DNA from: Acidobacteriota bacterium | Lineage (GTDB): Bacteria > Acidobacteriota > Thermoanaerobaculia > Multivoradales > Multivoraceae | Reading direction: 5' to 3' | DNA length: 58,715 bases | Assembly: GCA_003388555.1 (NCBI GenBank) | Contig: QQVD01000026.1 | Coordinates: 1 to 58,715, forward strand | Shown: positions 1 through 7,793 of the stretch, one piece after another | How the letters are laid out: every line of letters starts with the position of its first letter | Position numbering within the stretch: position 1 is the first letter of the stretch | The notes under the pieces: generated by a model | Told to the model about the DNA's origin: nothing | What the model saw: the letters and a program-made list of their open reading frames with translations, nothing else | Databases searched by the model: none | Position numbers and translations under genes: made by a program

Positions 1-87
1 ATCAGGAGACACCACAACTCAGCGCGTCGTGGAGTTCCTCCACTCCTTAGACGCCTCCAGACGGTCGGCGGCTCACTCTTCGCCTCT

Positions 88-247
88 CGGCTCGAGTTCG
101 GCGTCGAGTCTGGAGAGGGCCAAGGGGAGGATCGCAGTCGCGGCACATCCACCTCCTCCCCCTGCAGGGGGAGGAAAGAGGTGGGGGTGTCTCGTCAAGC
201 GAACACCTCACGGCTCGAGCTCGGCGTGAGTCGGGAGAGGGACCAAG
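88..247 (+). repeat. Diverged direct repeat pair (88-124 and 211-247)
   Basis: Two 35-37 nt stretches beginning with cggctcgag and ending with agaggg-ccaag match with a few substitutions and a small length difference. They lie 123 nt apart and interleave with the palindrome-bearing repeat that starts at 152. This belongs to the repeat mosaic upstream of the first permease gene. No gene is convincing in 1-565: the small reading frames here are made of the repeats themselves. Confidence 0.6.
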
Positions 248-354
248 CCACAGCCAGCCACTTCGCTGCACCGCGCGGCCCTCGAGCACGCACCGAGACC
301 GCGAGCATCTGGCCTCCTCCCCCTGCAGGGGGAGGAAAGAGGTGGGGGTGTCTC
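152..354 (+). repeat. 42-bp identical repeat pair with 20-bp palindrome (152-193, 313-354)
   Basis: Two 42-nt copies are identical and 161 nt apart. Each contains a perfect 20-bp palindrome (cctccccctg/cagggggagg) at 155-174 and 316-335, followed by a purine-rich aaagaggtggggg stretch. The form is that of a dispersed intergenic REP-like element. Extrusion as a hairpin or cruciform is plausible. Whether it recurs elsewhere in the genome cannot be seen; no other copy is in this window. Confidence 0.75.
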
Positions 355-511
355 ATGAAACGAACACTCCTTCGCGCAGGCTTACACTGCCGCTCCTGCG
401 GCTCGGCTCACTCCTTTCGCCTTGGCGTGGGGATGTCTCCTGAAGCGAATACTCCTCCGCGCAGGCTCACACTGCCGCTCCTGCGGCATGGCTCACTCCG
501 TTCGCCTCGGC
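342..511 (+). repeat. 85-bp tandem duplication (342-426 / 427-511)
   Basis: Two directly adjacent 85-bp units differ at about ten positions (roughly 88% identity). Both start with gtgggg.tgtctc and end with cgcct.ggc. The first unit begins inside the second 42-bp repeat, so the two repeat families are joined. A partial third relative starts at 181. The duplication ends about 55 bp before the preferred start of the permease gene. Confidence 0.75.
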
Positions 512-565
512 GCCGACGGATCTCCTCCCTGTAACGCCCCGCCTCCTTCATCCGTACTCCAGGCC

Positions 566-3058
566 ATGGGATGGCTCGCAGATCTGCACTACGCGGCGCG
601 GGGGCTGCGCAAGAGCCCGGGGCTGGTGGCGGTGGCCGCGGTCTCGCTGGGTCTCGGCATCGCGCTGGTCGCCTCGGTCTTCGCGCTGGTCCACGAGCTG
701 CTGCTGAAGCCGCCGCGGGTCATGGAGCCGGGCCAGCTGGTCAACGTCTACACCCAGGAGGCCAACACCAGTGAGCTGACGCCGCATTCGGTGCCCGACT
801 TCCTCGACCTGCGCCGCGACACCGCAGCCTTCTCCGACCTGGCGGCGCAGTCGCTGGCCATCGTCAACATACGGCAGGACGGCCGCCCGTCGGCGCGCAT
901 CGGCAGCCTGGTGTCGGCCAACTTCTTCGAGCTCACCGGGGTGCCGGCGCTGCTGGGGCGCACCTTCACCGAGGCCGAGGCGATCGGTGGCGGAGCGCCG
1001 CCGACGGTGGTGCTGACCCACGCCTACTGGCGGCGTGAGCTCGACGGCGACCCGGACGTCATCGGCCGCACGATGCGCCTCGGCGGCACACCCTTCGAGA
1101 TCGTCGGGGTCACTCCGCCCGGCTTCCATGGCCTGGTCAAGGGACTGGAACCGTCGCTCTTCGTGCCCCTCGAGCAGCTCGAGCACGTCGAGCCGATGGG
1201 CGAGATCCACACCGAGGGCACGCCGGGCGGCCTGTCGCGGAGCGAGTGGCGCGGCTTCCGTTTCCTCACCCTGTTCGGCCGCCTGCCGGCTGACAGCGAC
1301 CTCGACCAGGCTCGCGCCGAGCTGTCGACCCGGATGGCGAATCTGGCGTCCCAGTACCCGGACTCCAACGCCGGCTACGACGTGGCGCTGCTGCCGACGC
1401 TGCGGGTGCGGGTCGACCCCGATCTCGACCGCGCCATCGTGCCGGCTGCCCTCGTGCTCCTGCTGCTCGTCGCCATGGTGCTGGTGGTCGCCTGCGCCAA
1501 CATCGGCAACCTGCTGCTGGCGAGGGCGCGCCAGCGCCGCCGCGAGATCGCGGTGCGACTCTCGATCGGGGCCGGACGGGCCCAGCTGGTGCGGCTGCTC
1601 CTCTTCGAGAGCGTGCTGCTCGCCCTCGTCGCCGGCTGCACCGGACTGCTGATGGCGGCGGCGGCCCTGCGTCTGCTGGGCCGACTGCGCCTCGATCTGC
1701 CGATCGAGCCGGTCTGGAACATCGGCCTCAGCCCCGCCATCGTCGGTTTCACCTTCGCGGTCTCCCTGCTCACCGGAATCGCCTTCGGTCTCATCCCCGC
1801 CCTGCAGTCGCTGCGGGTCGATCTGGTCAGCGCGATCCGCGACGGCTCCGACGACGGCACCGGCGGCAACCCCTGGATCCGTTGGCTGCGACCGGGCCGG
1901 CTGCTGGTGATCGCACAGGTGGGGCTCGCGCTGGTCCTGCTGGTGGTCGCCGGCCTGCTGCAGCGCAGCGTCGGCGCAGCCCGCACCGTCGACGTCGGCT
2001 TCGACGCCGACCGGCTCGGCGTCCTGACCCTCGATCTCGAGGGGCTGGGGATCGAGCGCGAACGACTCGACTCGAAGTGGGAGGAGCTCTCCACCCTGGC
2101 CGCTTCGGTCCCCGGAGTCGAGCAGGTGGCGGTCGCCTCGCGCCTGCCGTTCGACTTCAACATCCACAGCAACGACTTCTTCATCCCCAGGCACCGCGAC
2201 ACGGCAGACCAGCCGGCGCTGCTGCTCGACACGACGAGCACCGACCGGGCCTACTTCGAGACGCTCGGCGTCCGCCTCGTCGAAGGTGAGCTCTTCCCCG
2301 CGCCGTTGCCCGGCGAGCCGGTGGCGCGGACCGCGATCGTCAACCAGACCGTCGCCGAGCGCTTCTGGCCCGAGCAGGGGGCGGTCGGCCAGACGTTCCG
2401 TATCTCCGCGCCCGACGCGCCGCAGTGGACGATCGTCGGTGTGGTCGAGGACTACAAGGTCCGCACGCCGGGTGAGCGTCAGCGCGGCCTGGTGCACTTC
2501 GACCGCGCGGCGACGCCCAGCACCTACGGCACCCTGGTGTATCGCTCCGCTGAGCGGGCGCAGCAGATCCTCCCGGCGGTGCGCGACGCGCTGATCGCCC
2601 GCGAGCCGGAGATGCTGCTCTTCGACGCCTCCACCATCGCCGCACGACGCGATGTCATCCTGCTGCCGATCCGGCTCGGCGGTGCGCTCGCCAGCGGCCT
2701 CGGACTGCTCGCCATCGTGCTCGCCGCGGTCGGGCTCGCTGGGGTCGTCGCCTACCGCGTCAGCCGACGAACCCGCGAGATCGGGCTGCGCATGGCGCTC
2801 GGCGCCGACATCTCCAAGGTACGTCTGTGGGTGCTTAGCCAGGGCCTCGGCTTCGTGGCGATCGGCGGAGCGTTGGGAGTGCTCGGGGCGATGGCGCTCG
2901 GTCGCCTCCTGCGCTCGGTGCTCTACGTGCCGTCGACCGATCCGATCTCCCTCGGGCTCGCCATCGCGGTGCTGGTGGCCGCCGCCGTGGCGGCGACCCT
3001 GTCGCCGATGCGGCGCGCCACGAGTGTCGACCCGATCGAGGCTCTGCGCTCGGAGTGA
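566..3058 (+). CDS. ADOP-type ABC transporter permease (MacB/FtsX-like)
   Basis: This is an inner-membrane permease of the duplicated MacB/FtsX architecture, 830 residues. A first membrane helix (about residues 20-45) is followed by a MacB periplasmic-core-like region, an FtsX helix bundle (about 290-415), then a second helix near 445-470, a second periplasmic region and a C-terminal FtsX bundle (about 705-828). The hallmark RRREIAVRLSIGAGR and RTREIGLRMALGA motifs follow the first helix of each bundle. No ATPase gene lies next to it, as usual for ADOP proteins. The frame is open back to 422, but those 48 residues are encoded by the upstream tandem repeat; ATG 566 gives the canonical N-terminus. 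Substrate unknown. Unlike the second ADOP gene at 44941, no PadR gene is adjacent. Confidence 0.9.
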   Translation: MGWLADLHYAARGLRKSPGLVAVAAVSLGLGIALVASVFALVHELLLKPPRVMEPGQLVNVYTQEANTSELTPHSVPDFLDLRRDTAAFSDLAAQSLAIVNIRQDGRPSARIGSLVSANFFELTGVPALLGRTFTEAEAIGGGAPPTVVLTHAYWRRELDGDPDVIGRTMRLGGTPFEIVGVTPPGFHGLVKGLEPSLFVPLEQLEHVEPMGEIHTEGTPGGLSRSEWRGFRFLTLFGRLPADSDLDQARAELSTRMANLASQYPDSNAGYDVALLPTLRVRVDPDLDRAIVPAALVLLLLVAMVLVVACANIGNLLLARARQRRREIAVRLSIGAGRAQLVRLLLFESVLLALVAGCTGLLMAAAALRLLGRLRLDLPIEPVWNIGLSPAIVGFTFAVSLLTGIAFGLIPALQSLRVDLVSAIRDGSDDGTGGNPWIRWLRPGRLLVIAQVGLALVLLVVAGLLQRSVGAARTVDVGFDADRLGVLTLDLEGLGIERERLDSKWEELSTLAASVPGVEQVAVASRLPFDFNIHSNDFFIPRHRDTADQPALLLDTTSTDRAYFETLGVRLVEGELFPAPLPGEPVARTAIVNQTVAERFWPEQGAVGQTFRISAPDAPQWTIVGVVEDYKVRTPGERQRGLVHFDRAATPSTYGTLVYRSAERAQQILPAVRDALIAREPEMLLFDASTIAARRDVILLPIRLGGALASGLGLLAIVLAAVGLAGVVAYRVSRRTREIGLRMALGADISKVRLWVLSQGLGFVAIGGALGVLGAMALGRLLRSVLYVPSTDPISLGLAIAVLVAAAVAATLSPMRRATSVDPIEALRSE

Positions 3059-3082
3059 CGCCCCCTGGACCGGGGTCACTCC
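3052..3082. terminator. Hairpin shared by two convergent stop codons
   Basis: GGAGTGA (3052-3058) pairs with TCACTCC (3076-3082), and CCCC with GGGG inside. The stem contains both stop codons: TGA of the permease and, on the other strand, the stop of the FMN-binding protein. There is no T-tract, as is common in high-GC genomes. A bidirectional terminator is likely but inferred. Confidence 0.5.
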
Positions 3083-3501
3083 ATGCGGTCGCTGAAGTCC
3101 CAGGTCGTCCAGCGCTCCGGGCGCAGCTCGATCGCCACCTCGTCGTCGCTGCGACCGAGCAGGAAGCGCTGCAGCTCGGGGGAGTCGGTTCCGAGATAGC
3201 GCTCGATCAGGCGGCGCAGGATCTCTTCGCCACGCTCCGGGAGCACCGTGGCGAGACCCTTGGCGCGCACCCCGCGGTACGGCGGCTCGTCGCCGGCGAT
3301 CTCGAAGGCGCAGCGAGGATCGGCCCTCAGGCAGCGCACCACGAAGGCATCGTCCTGGGTGGCGCACCAGAGCGACGTGCCTTCGTGCAGGTACCAGAAG
3401 GACGCCACCGCCGGATGGCCGTCCGGGCGCAGGAAGGAGAGGCGCACCGGGATCACCGTGCGCTGCAGGTACTCGGCGATCCGATCCTCGTTCCAGCTCA
3501 T
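3076..3501 (-). CDS. Pyridoxamine 5'-phosphate oxidase-like FMN-binding protein
   Basis: A 141-residue split-barrel protein. VRLSFLRPDGHPAVASFWY near the N-terminus, LWCATQDD, and CAFEIAGDEPPYRGVRAKG are the usual strands of the PNPOx-like fold, which binds FMN, F420 or heme as a dimer. The length fits small single-domain members. Substrate cannot be assigned, and a true pyridoxine role is unlikely because those enzymes are longer. It starts at ATG 3501 and converges on the upstream permease through a shared hairpin. Confidence 0.75.
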   Translation of the reverse strand: MSWNEDRIAEYLQRTVIPVRLSFLRPDGHPAVASFWYLHEGTSLWCATQDDAFVVRCLRADPRCAFEIAGDEPPYRGVRAKGLATVLPERGEEILRRLIERYLGTDSPELQRFLLGRSDDEVAIELRPERWTTWDFSDRME

Positions 3502-3643
3502 GACTCGTTCCTCCCACGATCACCGAGTTCTGTGGCAGTGCGACGATACGATGCTCCCTCCCTTCCCGGCTCCTCCGGGGTCTTCCCTGCGACCCGACGA
3601 GAGCCGGAAGCCCTTCAGCCCGACCGCACCAGGAGGCAGGCCT

Positions 3644-4264
3644 TTGAAGCTCTACCACTCGATCGGCCCCAATCCCGCCGTCGTCGATCTCTTCCTCGCC
3701 GAGAAGGGTCTCGAGATCGAGCGCGTGGAGGTCGACCTGAGGGGCGGCGAGAACCGTCGCCCGGAGTACCTGAAGATCAACCCCGCCGGCCAGCTTCCTG
3801 CCCTGGTGCTCGATGGCGGCGAGGTGATCACCGAGGTGACCGCGATCTGCGAGTACCTCGAGGAGGAGCATCGCGAGCCGCCGCTCATCGGCAGCACTCC
3901 GACCGAGCGCGCCGAGACCCGCATGTGGACCCGACGCATCGATCTCGGCATCGTCGAGCCGATGGCGAACGGCTTCCGCTTCTCCGAGGGCCTGAAGCTG
4001 TTCGAGAACCGCATGCGCTGCCTGCCCGAGGCCGCCGACGGGCTCAAGGCGTGCTCTCGCGACAAGCAGCAGTGGCTCGACGGCCAGCTCGGCGAGCACG
4101 GCGGACCCTGGATCTGCGGCGAGCGCTTCACCCTCGCCGACATCTTCCTCTTCTCGTTCCTCGAGTTCGGGGCGCGGGTCGGCCAGCCGCTCGACGAGCA
4201 GCTCGAGCACCTGGTGGGCTGGCGGGAACGGATGCGGGCGAGGCCGACGGTGCAGGCCGGTTAG
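3644..4264 (+). CDS. Glutathione S-transferase family protein
   Basis: A 206-residue soluble GST-like protein. The N-terminal thioredoxin-like domain has KLYHSIGPNP, the cis-Pro segment INPAGQLPAL and the gamma-Glu-binding-type ITEVTAICEYLE. The C-terminal helical domain carries the N-capping motif ERFTLADIF. The frame is open much further upstream, but the start is most likely TTG 3644: AGGAGG at 3631-3636 sits 7 nt before it and the family N-terminus begins there. Substrate unknown; GSH may be replaced by another thiol in this lineage. Confidence 0.88.
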   Translation: MKLYHSIGPNPAVVDLFLAEKGLEIERVEVDLRGGENRRPEYLKINPAGQLPALVLDGGEVITEVTAICEYLEEEHREPPLIGSTPTERAETRMWTRRIDLGIVEPMANGFRFSEGLKLFENRMRCLPEAADGLKACSRDKQQWLDGQLGEHGGPWICGERFTLADIFLFSFLEFGARVGQPLDEQLEHLVGWRERMRARPTVQAG

Positions 4265-4316
4265 CCAGGACACGCCGCCCCGCGACGCACCCGCGCCACG
4301 ACGGCATCGCCCCAAG

Positions 4317-4345
4317 GTCGGGATCCGCGGTGCGCGGATCCCGAC
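4317..4345. terminator. Perfect 13-bp stem, 3-nt loop between convergent genes
   Basis: gtcgggatccgcg (4317-4329) and cgcggatcccgac (4333-4345) are perfect reverse complements around a gtg loop. It lies between the stop of the GST-like gene (4264) and the stop of the methyltransferase (4372). Symmetry and position support a bidirectional terminator although no T-tract follows. Confidence 0.7.
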
Positions 4346-4371
4346 GGCCTCGGAGCATCGTCAGTCATCGA

Positions 4372-5241
4372 CTATGCGGAGATCCGCCCCGCGATCGCCC
4401 ACGGCGCCACCAGCCCCTGCTCGAGAGCCTGCAGCACGTTGCCGAGGCGCTCACGCGCCGCGGCGCCGATGAGCGCCGGCAGACCGACCTTGGGAGCCTG
4501 GCCGGGCGGCGCCTGGAGCGCGGCGCGCAGCCGCTCGGTTCCCCACTCTCCCAGGTCCTCGCGGTGCGAGACCGTGAAGCCGGCCTGCTCGAGGACCTCG
4601 CTCTGTGCCTCCGCAGTGACCAGGAAGCTGGTCGCCCGGCTCGCCGCCCAGGGCACCGGGAAGGTGATCCGATCGCTGGATCCGGGCTGCCGTGCGAAGA
4701 GGTCGTAGATCACGTAGCGCCCACCTGGCCGCAGCACCCGCGCCACCTCGCTCGCCAGACGCGCCTTGTCCTCGATGTTCATGCCGACGTGCAGCTGGAT
4801 CGCGGCGTCGAAGGACCTCGGCCCGAACGGCAGATCGAGCACGCTGCCGTGGTGGAAGTGGGTGCTCTCCGCTGCGCCGGCCAGGCGGCTCAGCTCGCGC
4901 GCGGTGTGGCAGTACTCCTCGGTCAGGTCGACGCCGTCGACCCGGCAGCCGAAGCGACGCGCCAGGTAGCGGGCGGCGCCACCGATGCCGCTGCCGACAT
5001 CGAGAACCCGTTCGCCACCGTCTCCACTCAGGCCGAGCAGTCCCGCGATGCGCTCGGTCGCCGGCCGTCCGCCGACGTGAAACTCCTCCACCGCCTCGAG
5101 ATCCTCCGGCCGCAAAGCCTCGATGTCGGCCCCTGCACGACGCAGCGCCTCGAGCAGCTGGGTGAGCAGGTCGCCGCGAGTGTAGTGCGCGGCCACGTTC
5201 CGTTCTCTTTCTTCGACCACAGTCGTATCGATCGCAACCAT
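4372..5241 (-). CDS. SAM-dependent methyltransferase (sarcosine/dimethylglycine MT-like)
   Basis: A class I SAM-dependent methyltransferase of 289 residues. Motif I is VLDVGSGIGGAARYLA, followed by the acidic ribose-binding strand VDGVDLTEEY, then FDAAIQLHVGMNIEDK and LRPGGRYVIYDLF. The layout resembles small-molecule methyltransferases such as sarcosine/dimethylglycine N-methyltransferases; the exact acceptor is not clear. The start at 5241 (MVAIDTTVV) is chosen because a GGGAG ribosome site precedes it by about 8 nt; an ATG 14 codons upstream has no such site. Upstream lies the heptamer array at 5453. Confidence 0.8.
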   Translation of the reverse strand: MVAIDTTVVEERERNVAAHYTRGDLLTQLLEALRRAGADIEALRPEDLEAVEEFHVGGRPATERIAGLLGLSGDGGERVLDVGSGIGGAARYLARRFGCRVDGVDLTEEYCHTARELSRLAGAAESTHFHHGSVLDLPFGPRSFDAAIQLHVGMNIEDKARLASEVARVLRPGGRYVIYDLFARQPGSSDRITFPVPWAASRATSFLVTAEAQSEVLEQAGFTVSHREDLGEWGTERLRAALQAPPGQAPKVGLPALIGAAARERLGNVLQALEQGLVAPWAIAGRISA

Positions 5242-5452
5242 CTCGTGTTCTCCCTGTCCTCGGATCCTTCGATCCAGCGGCACGGCGAAGTCTCGGCTCG
5301 CCGGCCGTAGGGATCACGAAGAAGACGGGAGAATCCGGTCGAGCTCCGGAGGCGCCCCGGGGCACCTGTGGACAGACCGCGCCCGAACGCCGGCACGCGC
5401 CTCTCCTCTCTGCTCCCCTCTCTGCTCACTCTTCCTCTTCCTCTTCCCTAGT

Positions 5453-5515
5453 CTGATCCCTGATCCCTGACCCCTGACCCCTGACCCCTGACCCCTGATC
5501 CCTGACCCCCGACCC
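5453..5515 (-). repeat. Tandem heptamer array CTGACCC (9 units)
   Basis: Nine consecutive 7-nt units run from 5453 to 5515: CTGATCC twice, CTGACCC four times, CTGATCC, CTGACCC, CCGACCC. A polypyrimidine tract (about 5400-5450, ctcttcctcttcc-like) precedes them. The same heptamer appears in opposite orientation at 52867-52946 and in degenerate form at 53101-53156. It lies between the methyltransferase and the divergent DksA-like gene, close to where promoters would be. Confidence 0.9.
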
Positions 5516-5540
5516 CCAGTCCCGCCGCTACACTGCACCG

Positions 5541-5891
5541 ATGATCGGGCCCTCCGAGGAGCAGCTGACGCGTCTGCACGAGCGTCTCCTGGCTGCGCGC
5601 GAAATCGCCCAGGCCCTGCTCGGCCGACGCGACGCACGGGTCGAGGCGAGCGGCCAGACGATCGGCCGGCTCACGCGCATGGATGCGCTGCAGCTGCAGG
5701 GCATGTCGCAGCTCAGCCGGGGCCAGCTGGCGATCCGGATGCAGCAGATCGAGGCCGCGCTGCGCGCGTGGGAAGCGGGCCGCTACGGCGCCTGCAACCG
5801 CTGCCGGCAGCCGATCGACACGGAGCGCCTGGAGGCGCTACCGGAGGCGCCCCTCTGCCTCCCCTGCCAGGAGGCGATCGAGGCCAGGTGA
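5541..5891 (+). CDS. TraR/DksA-family zinc-finger protein
   Basis: A 116-residue protein with a helical, coiled-coil-prone N-terminal two-thirds and a C-terminal four-cysteine zinc finger of CxxC...CxxC form (ACNRC, then LCLPC about 20 residues later). This is the DksA/TraR arrangement; such proteins bind RNA polymerase through the secondary channel. It is shorter than classical DksA (about 150 residues), so it is better called DksA-like. It starts at ATG 5541, 25 nt after the heptamer array, so its leader is partly repeat. Confidence 0.85.
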   Translation: MIGPSEEQLTRLHERLLAAREIAQALLGRRDARVEASGQTIGRLTRMDALQLQGMSQLSRGQLAIRMQQIEAALRAWEAGRYGACNRCRQPIDTERLEALPEAPLCLPCQEAIEAR

Positions 5892-5948
5892 CGGCCCGGC
5901 AACCAGCGGAAGGCACCGGCGCCGAGGCCGGTCCCGCCTACAGCCGGA

Positions 5949-7109
5949 TCACTCTCCCTCGGGCACGAAGCCATCCATCCGGCTGAGGATCTGCAGCATC
6001 ACCTCGTCGGCGCCGCCGCCGATCGACCACAGCCGCGCGTCGCGGAACTGGCGCGCCGGCTCCGACTCCCACATGTAGCCCTGGCCACCCCAGTACTGCA
6101 GGCAGGCGTCGGTGACCTCGCGCCCGAGACGCCCCGCCTTGAGCTTGGCCATCGAGGCGAGACGGGTGACGTCCTCGCCCGCGACGTAGTGCTCGGTGGC
6201 GCGGTAGATCAACGCCCGCAGGGCCTCGATCTCGGTCTGCAGCTCGGCGAGACGGAACTGGATCACCTGCTTGGAGAGCAGCGGCGCGCCGAACGCCTGG
6301 CGCTGGCCGGTGTACTCCGCGGTCTCCTTCACCAGGCGCTCGAGCGCCCGGATCACCACCGCGGCCGCCCACAGGCGCTCCTCCTGGAACTGGATCATCT
6401 GGTAGCGGAAGCCCTCACCCTCCTCGCCGACGCGGAAGCTCTGCGGCACCCGCACGTCGTCGAAGAAGATCTGCGCCGTGTCCGAGGACCACATGCCGAG
6501 CTTGTGCAGCTTGCGCGAGCGCTCGACCCCCTTGCTGTCGAGCGGCACGACGATCAACGACTTGTCGCGGTGCCGACTGTCGCCGCCGGTGTTCGCCAGA
6601 CAGCACATCCAGTCGGCCTGCATGCCGTTGGTGATCCACATCTTGCCGCCGTTGATCACGTAGTCGTCGCCGTCCTTGCGGGCGGTGGTGCGGATCGCGG
6701 CGACGTCGGATCCGGCCTCGGGCTCGCTGACCCCGATGCAGCCGACCATCTCGCCCGCGATCGCCGGAGCGAGGAACTGCGCCCGCAGCTCGTCGCTGCC
6801 GAAACGCGCCAGGGCGGGGGTGCACATGTCGGTCTGCACCCCGATCGCCATCGGCACGGCGCCACAACGGATCTCTCCGAGTGTCTCCGCCATCATCACG
6901 CCGTAGCTGTAGTCGAGGCCCAGCCCACCGTACGCCTCGGGCTTGGTGAGGCCGAGGAATCCGGCCTCGCCGAGCTTCGCCATCACCTCGTGCGCCGGGA
7001 AGATGCGTGCCTCCTCCCACTCGTCGACGTAGGGGTTGATCTCCTCGGCGATGAGGCGACGCAGGGCGTCGCGCAGCATTCCGTATTCACCTTGGCTGAA
7101 GTCGAGCAT
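5949..7109 (-). CDS. Acyl-CoA dehydrogenase
   Basis: A 386-residue flavoenzyme oxidising an acyl-CoA to the enoyl-CoA, passing electrons to ETF. Visible motifs are CIGVSEPEAGSD (about 124-135), KMWITNGMQADW, GQRQAFGAPL (about 268-277) and the C-terminal RDARLWSIGGGADEVM. Where MCAD carries its catalytic Glu (IYEGT) this protein has Gly; Glu257 in the helix ALERLVKET aligns with the catalytic base used by long-chain and isovaleryl-type enzymes. Start MLDFSQGEYG at 7109 gives the normal family length, although the frame is open upstream to 7364. Substrate class undetermined. Confidence 0.93.
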   Translation of the reverse strand: MLDFSQGEYGMLRDALRRLIAEEINPYVDEWEEARIFPAHEVMAKLGEAGFLGLTKPEAYGGLGLDYSYGVMMAETLGEIRCGAVPMAIGVQTDMCTPALARFGSDELRAQFLAPAIAGEMVGCIGVSEPEAGSDVAAIRTTARKDGDDYVINGGKMWITNGMQADWMCCLANTGGDSRHRDKSLIVVPLDSKGVERSRKLHKLGMWSSDTAQIFFDDVRVPQSFRVGEEGEGFRYQMIQFQEERLWAAAVVIRALERLVKETAEYTGQRQAFGAPLLSKQVIQFRLAELQTEIEALRALIYRATEHYVAGEDVTRLASMAKLKAGRLGREVTDACLQYWGGQGYMWESEPARQFRDARLWSIGGGADEVMLQILSRMDGFVPEGE

Positions 7110-7793
7110 GTCTTTGTCTTCCAGGATTCTCACGCCCGGCGGTCGGGGGATCGCGCTCGTCGGCGCCGGGACTCCGTCCTCGCTTTGCTTCGCGCACCGG
7201 GCGTTCCGGGGCGGGCTGGCGCGAGCCGCCGCTTCGAGGTGCCGCCACGGGCATGGCATCTGATCGCCGCCTCGCCGGCGAGCCGTCGGCGGCGGAGGAT
7301 GCGGTGGTCTGGCGTCGCCCCTCCATCGGTGCTTCGACTCGGCCTGCCGACCGGATCTGCCCACGCGCTCCCGGCGGTCTCGATCCGGCGGTCTGCGGAG
7401 GCACCCCGGCGGCGGTGTCCGGAGGTCCTCTCCGTGCCGCCCGTTCGGAGGCTCGGCTGGGCCCAGCCCGGCCCCGGCAGCCTACCAGCCCGCGCCGAGG
7501 AGACCACCACCCGGAGCAGTCGAGTCCGGCACCGCCGCCGCCACGGCAACGGCGGGGACGTGGCGGCGGGACGGCGACTCCTGCCGACGCGCTAATCTCA
7601 GCGCTTCCGTACTACCTGGTGGCCAGGGCACCGGACCGTCCCCGGGAATCGACCGGACACTGCCCGGCCCCGCCCCGTCCGCGTGCATCGTCTCCTGGCC
7701 GGCGACGGCCAAAGACCCGAAGAGGGTCGCACCTCGGCGCCGAGCCACGCAGCGGCCGTCCTGCTACGACAGAAGAGACTCCAGGAGCCCCCG
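7110..7793. other. Intergenic region, no supported gene (684 bp)
   Basis: Between the divergent acyl-CoA dehydrogenase and the MoxR operon. Long open frames cross it, but they are continuations of flanking genes without family similarity, and I see no tRNA-like arm or strong hairpin. It should contain both divergent promoters, but no convincing -35/-10 pair could be picked. Confidence 0.5.

Noticed and set aside
1-512. Repeat region as CRISPR array
   Set aside because: Spacing is irregular and repeats are overlapping or adjacent without unique spacers of equal length.
422-565. N-terminal extension of the first ADOP permease
   Set aside because: These 48 codons are made of the 85-bp repeat; the family N-terminus starts at ATG 566.
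548-4315. 1255-residue open frame on the minus strand, overlapping the permease and GST-like genes
   Set aside because: Arg/Gln/Gly-rich translation without family features; it is an antisense shadow produced by high GC. Similar long shadows at 14113-16230, 11558-13669 and 35405-37975 were also discarded (beyond the real phosphoesterase).
7110-7793. tRNA or small RNA in the large gap
   Set aside because: No T-arm-like GGTTCGAATCC pattern or cloverleaf was found on either strand.
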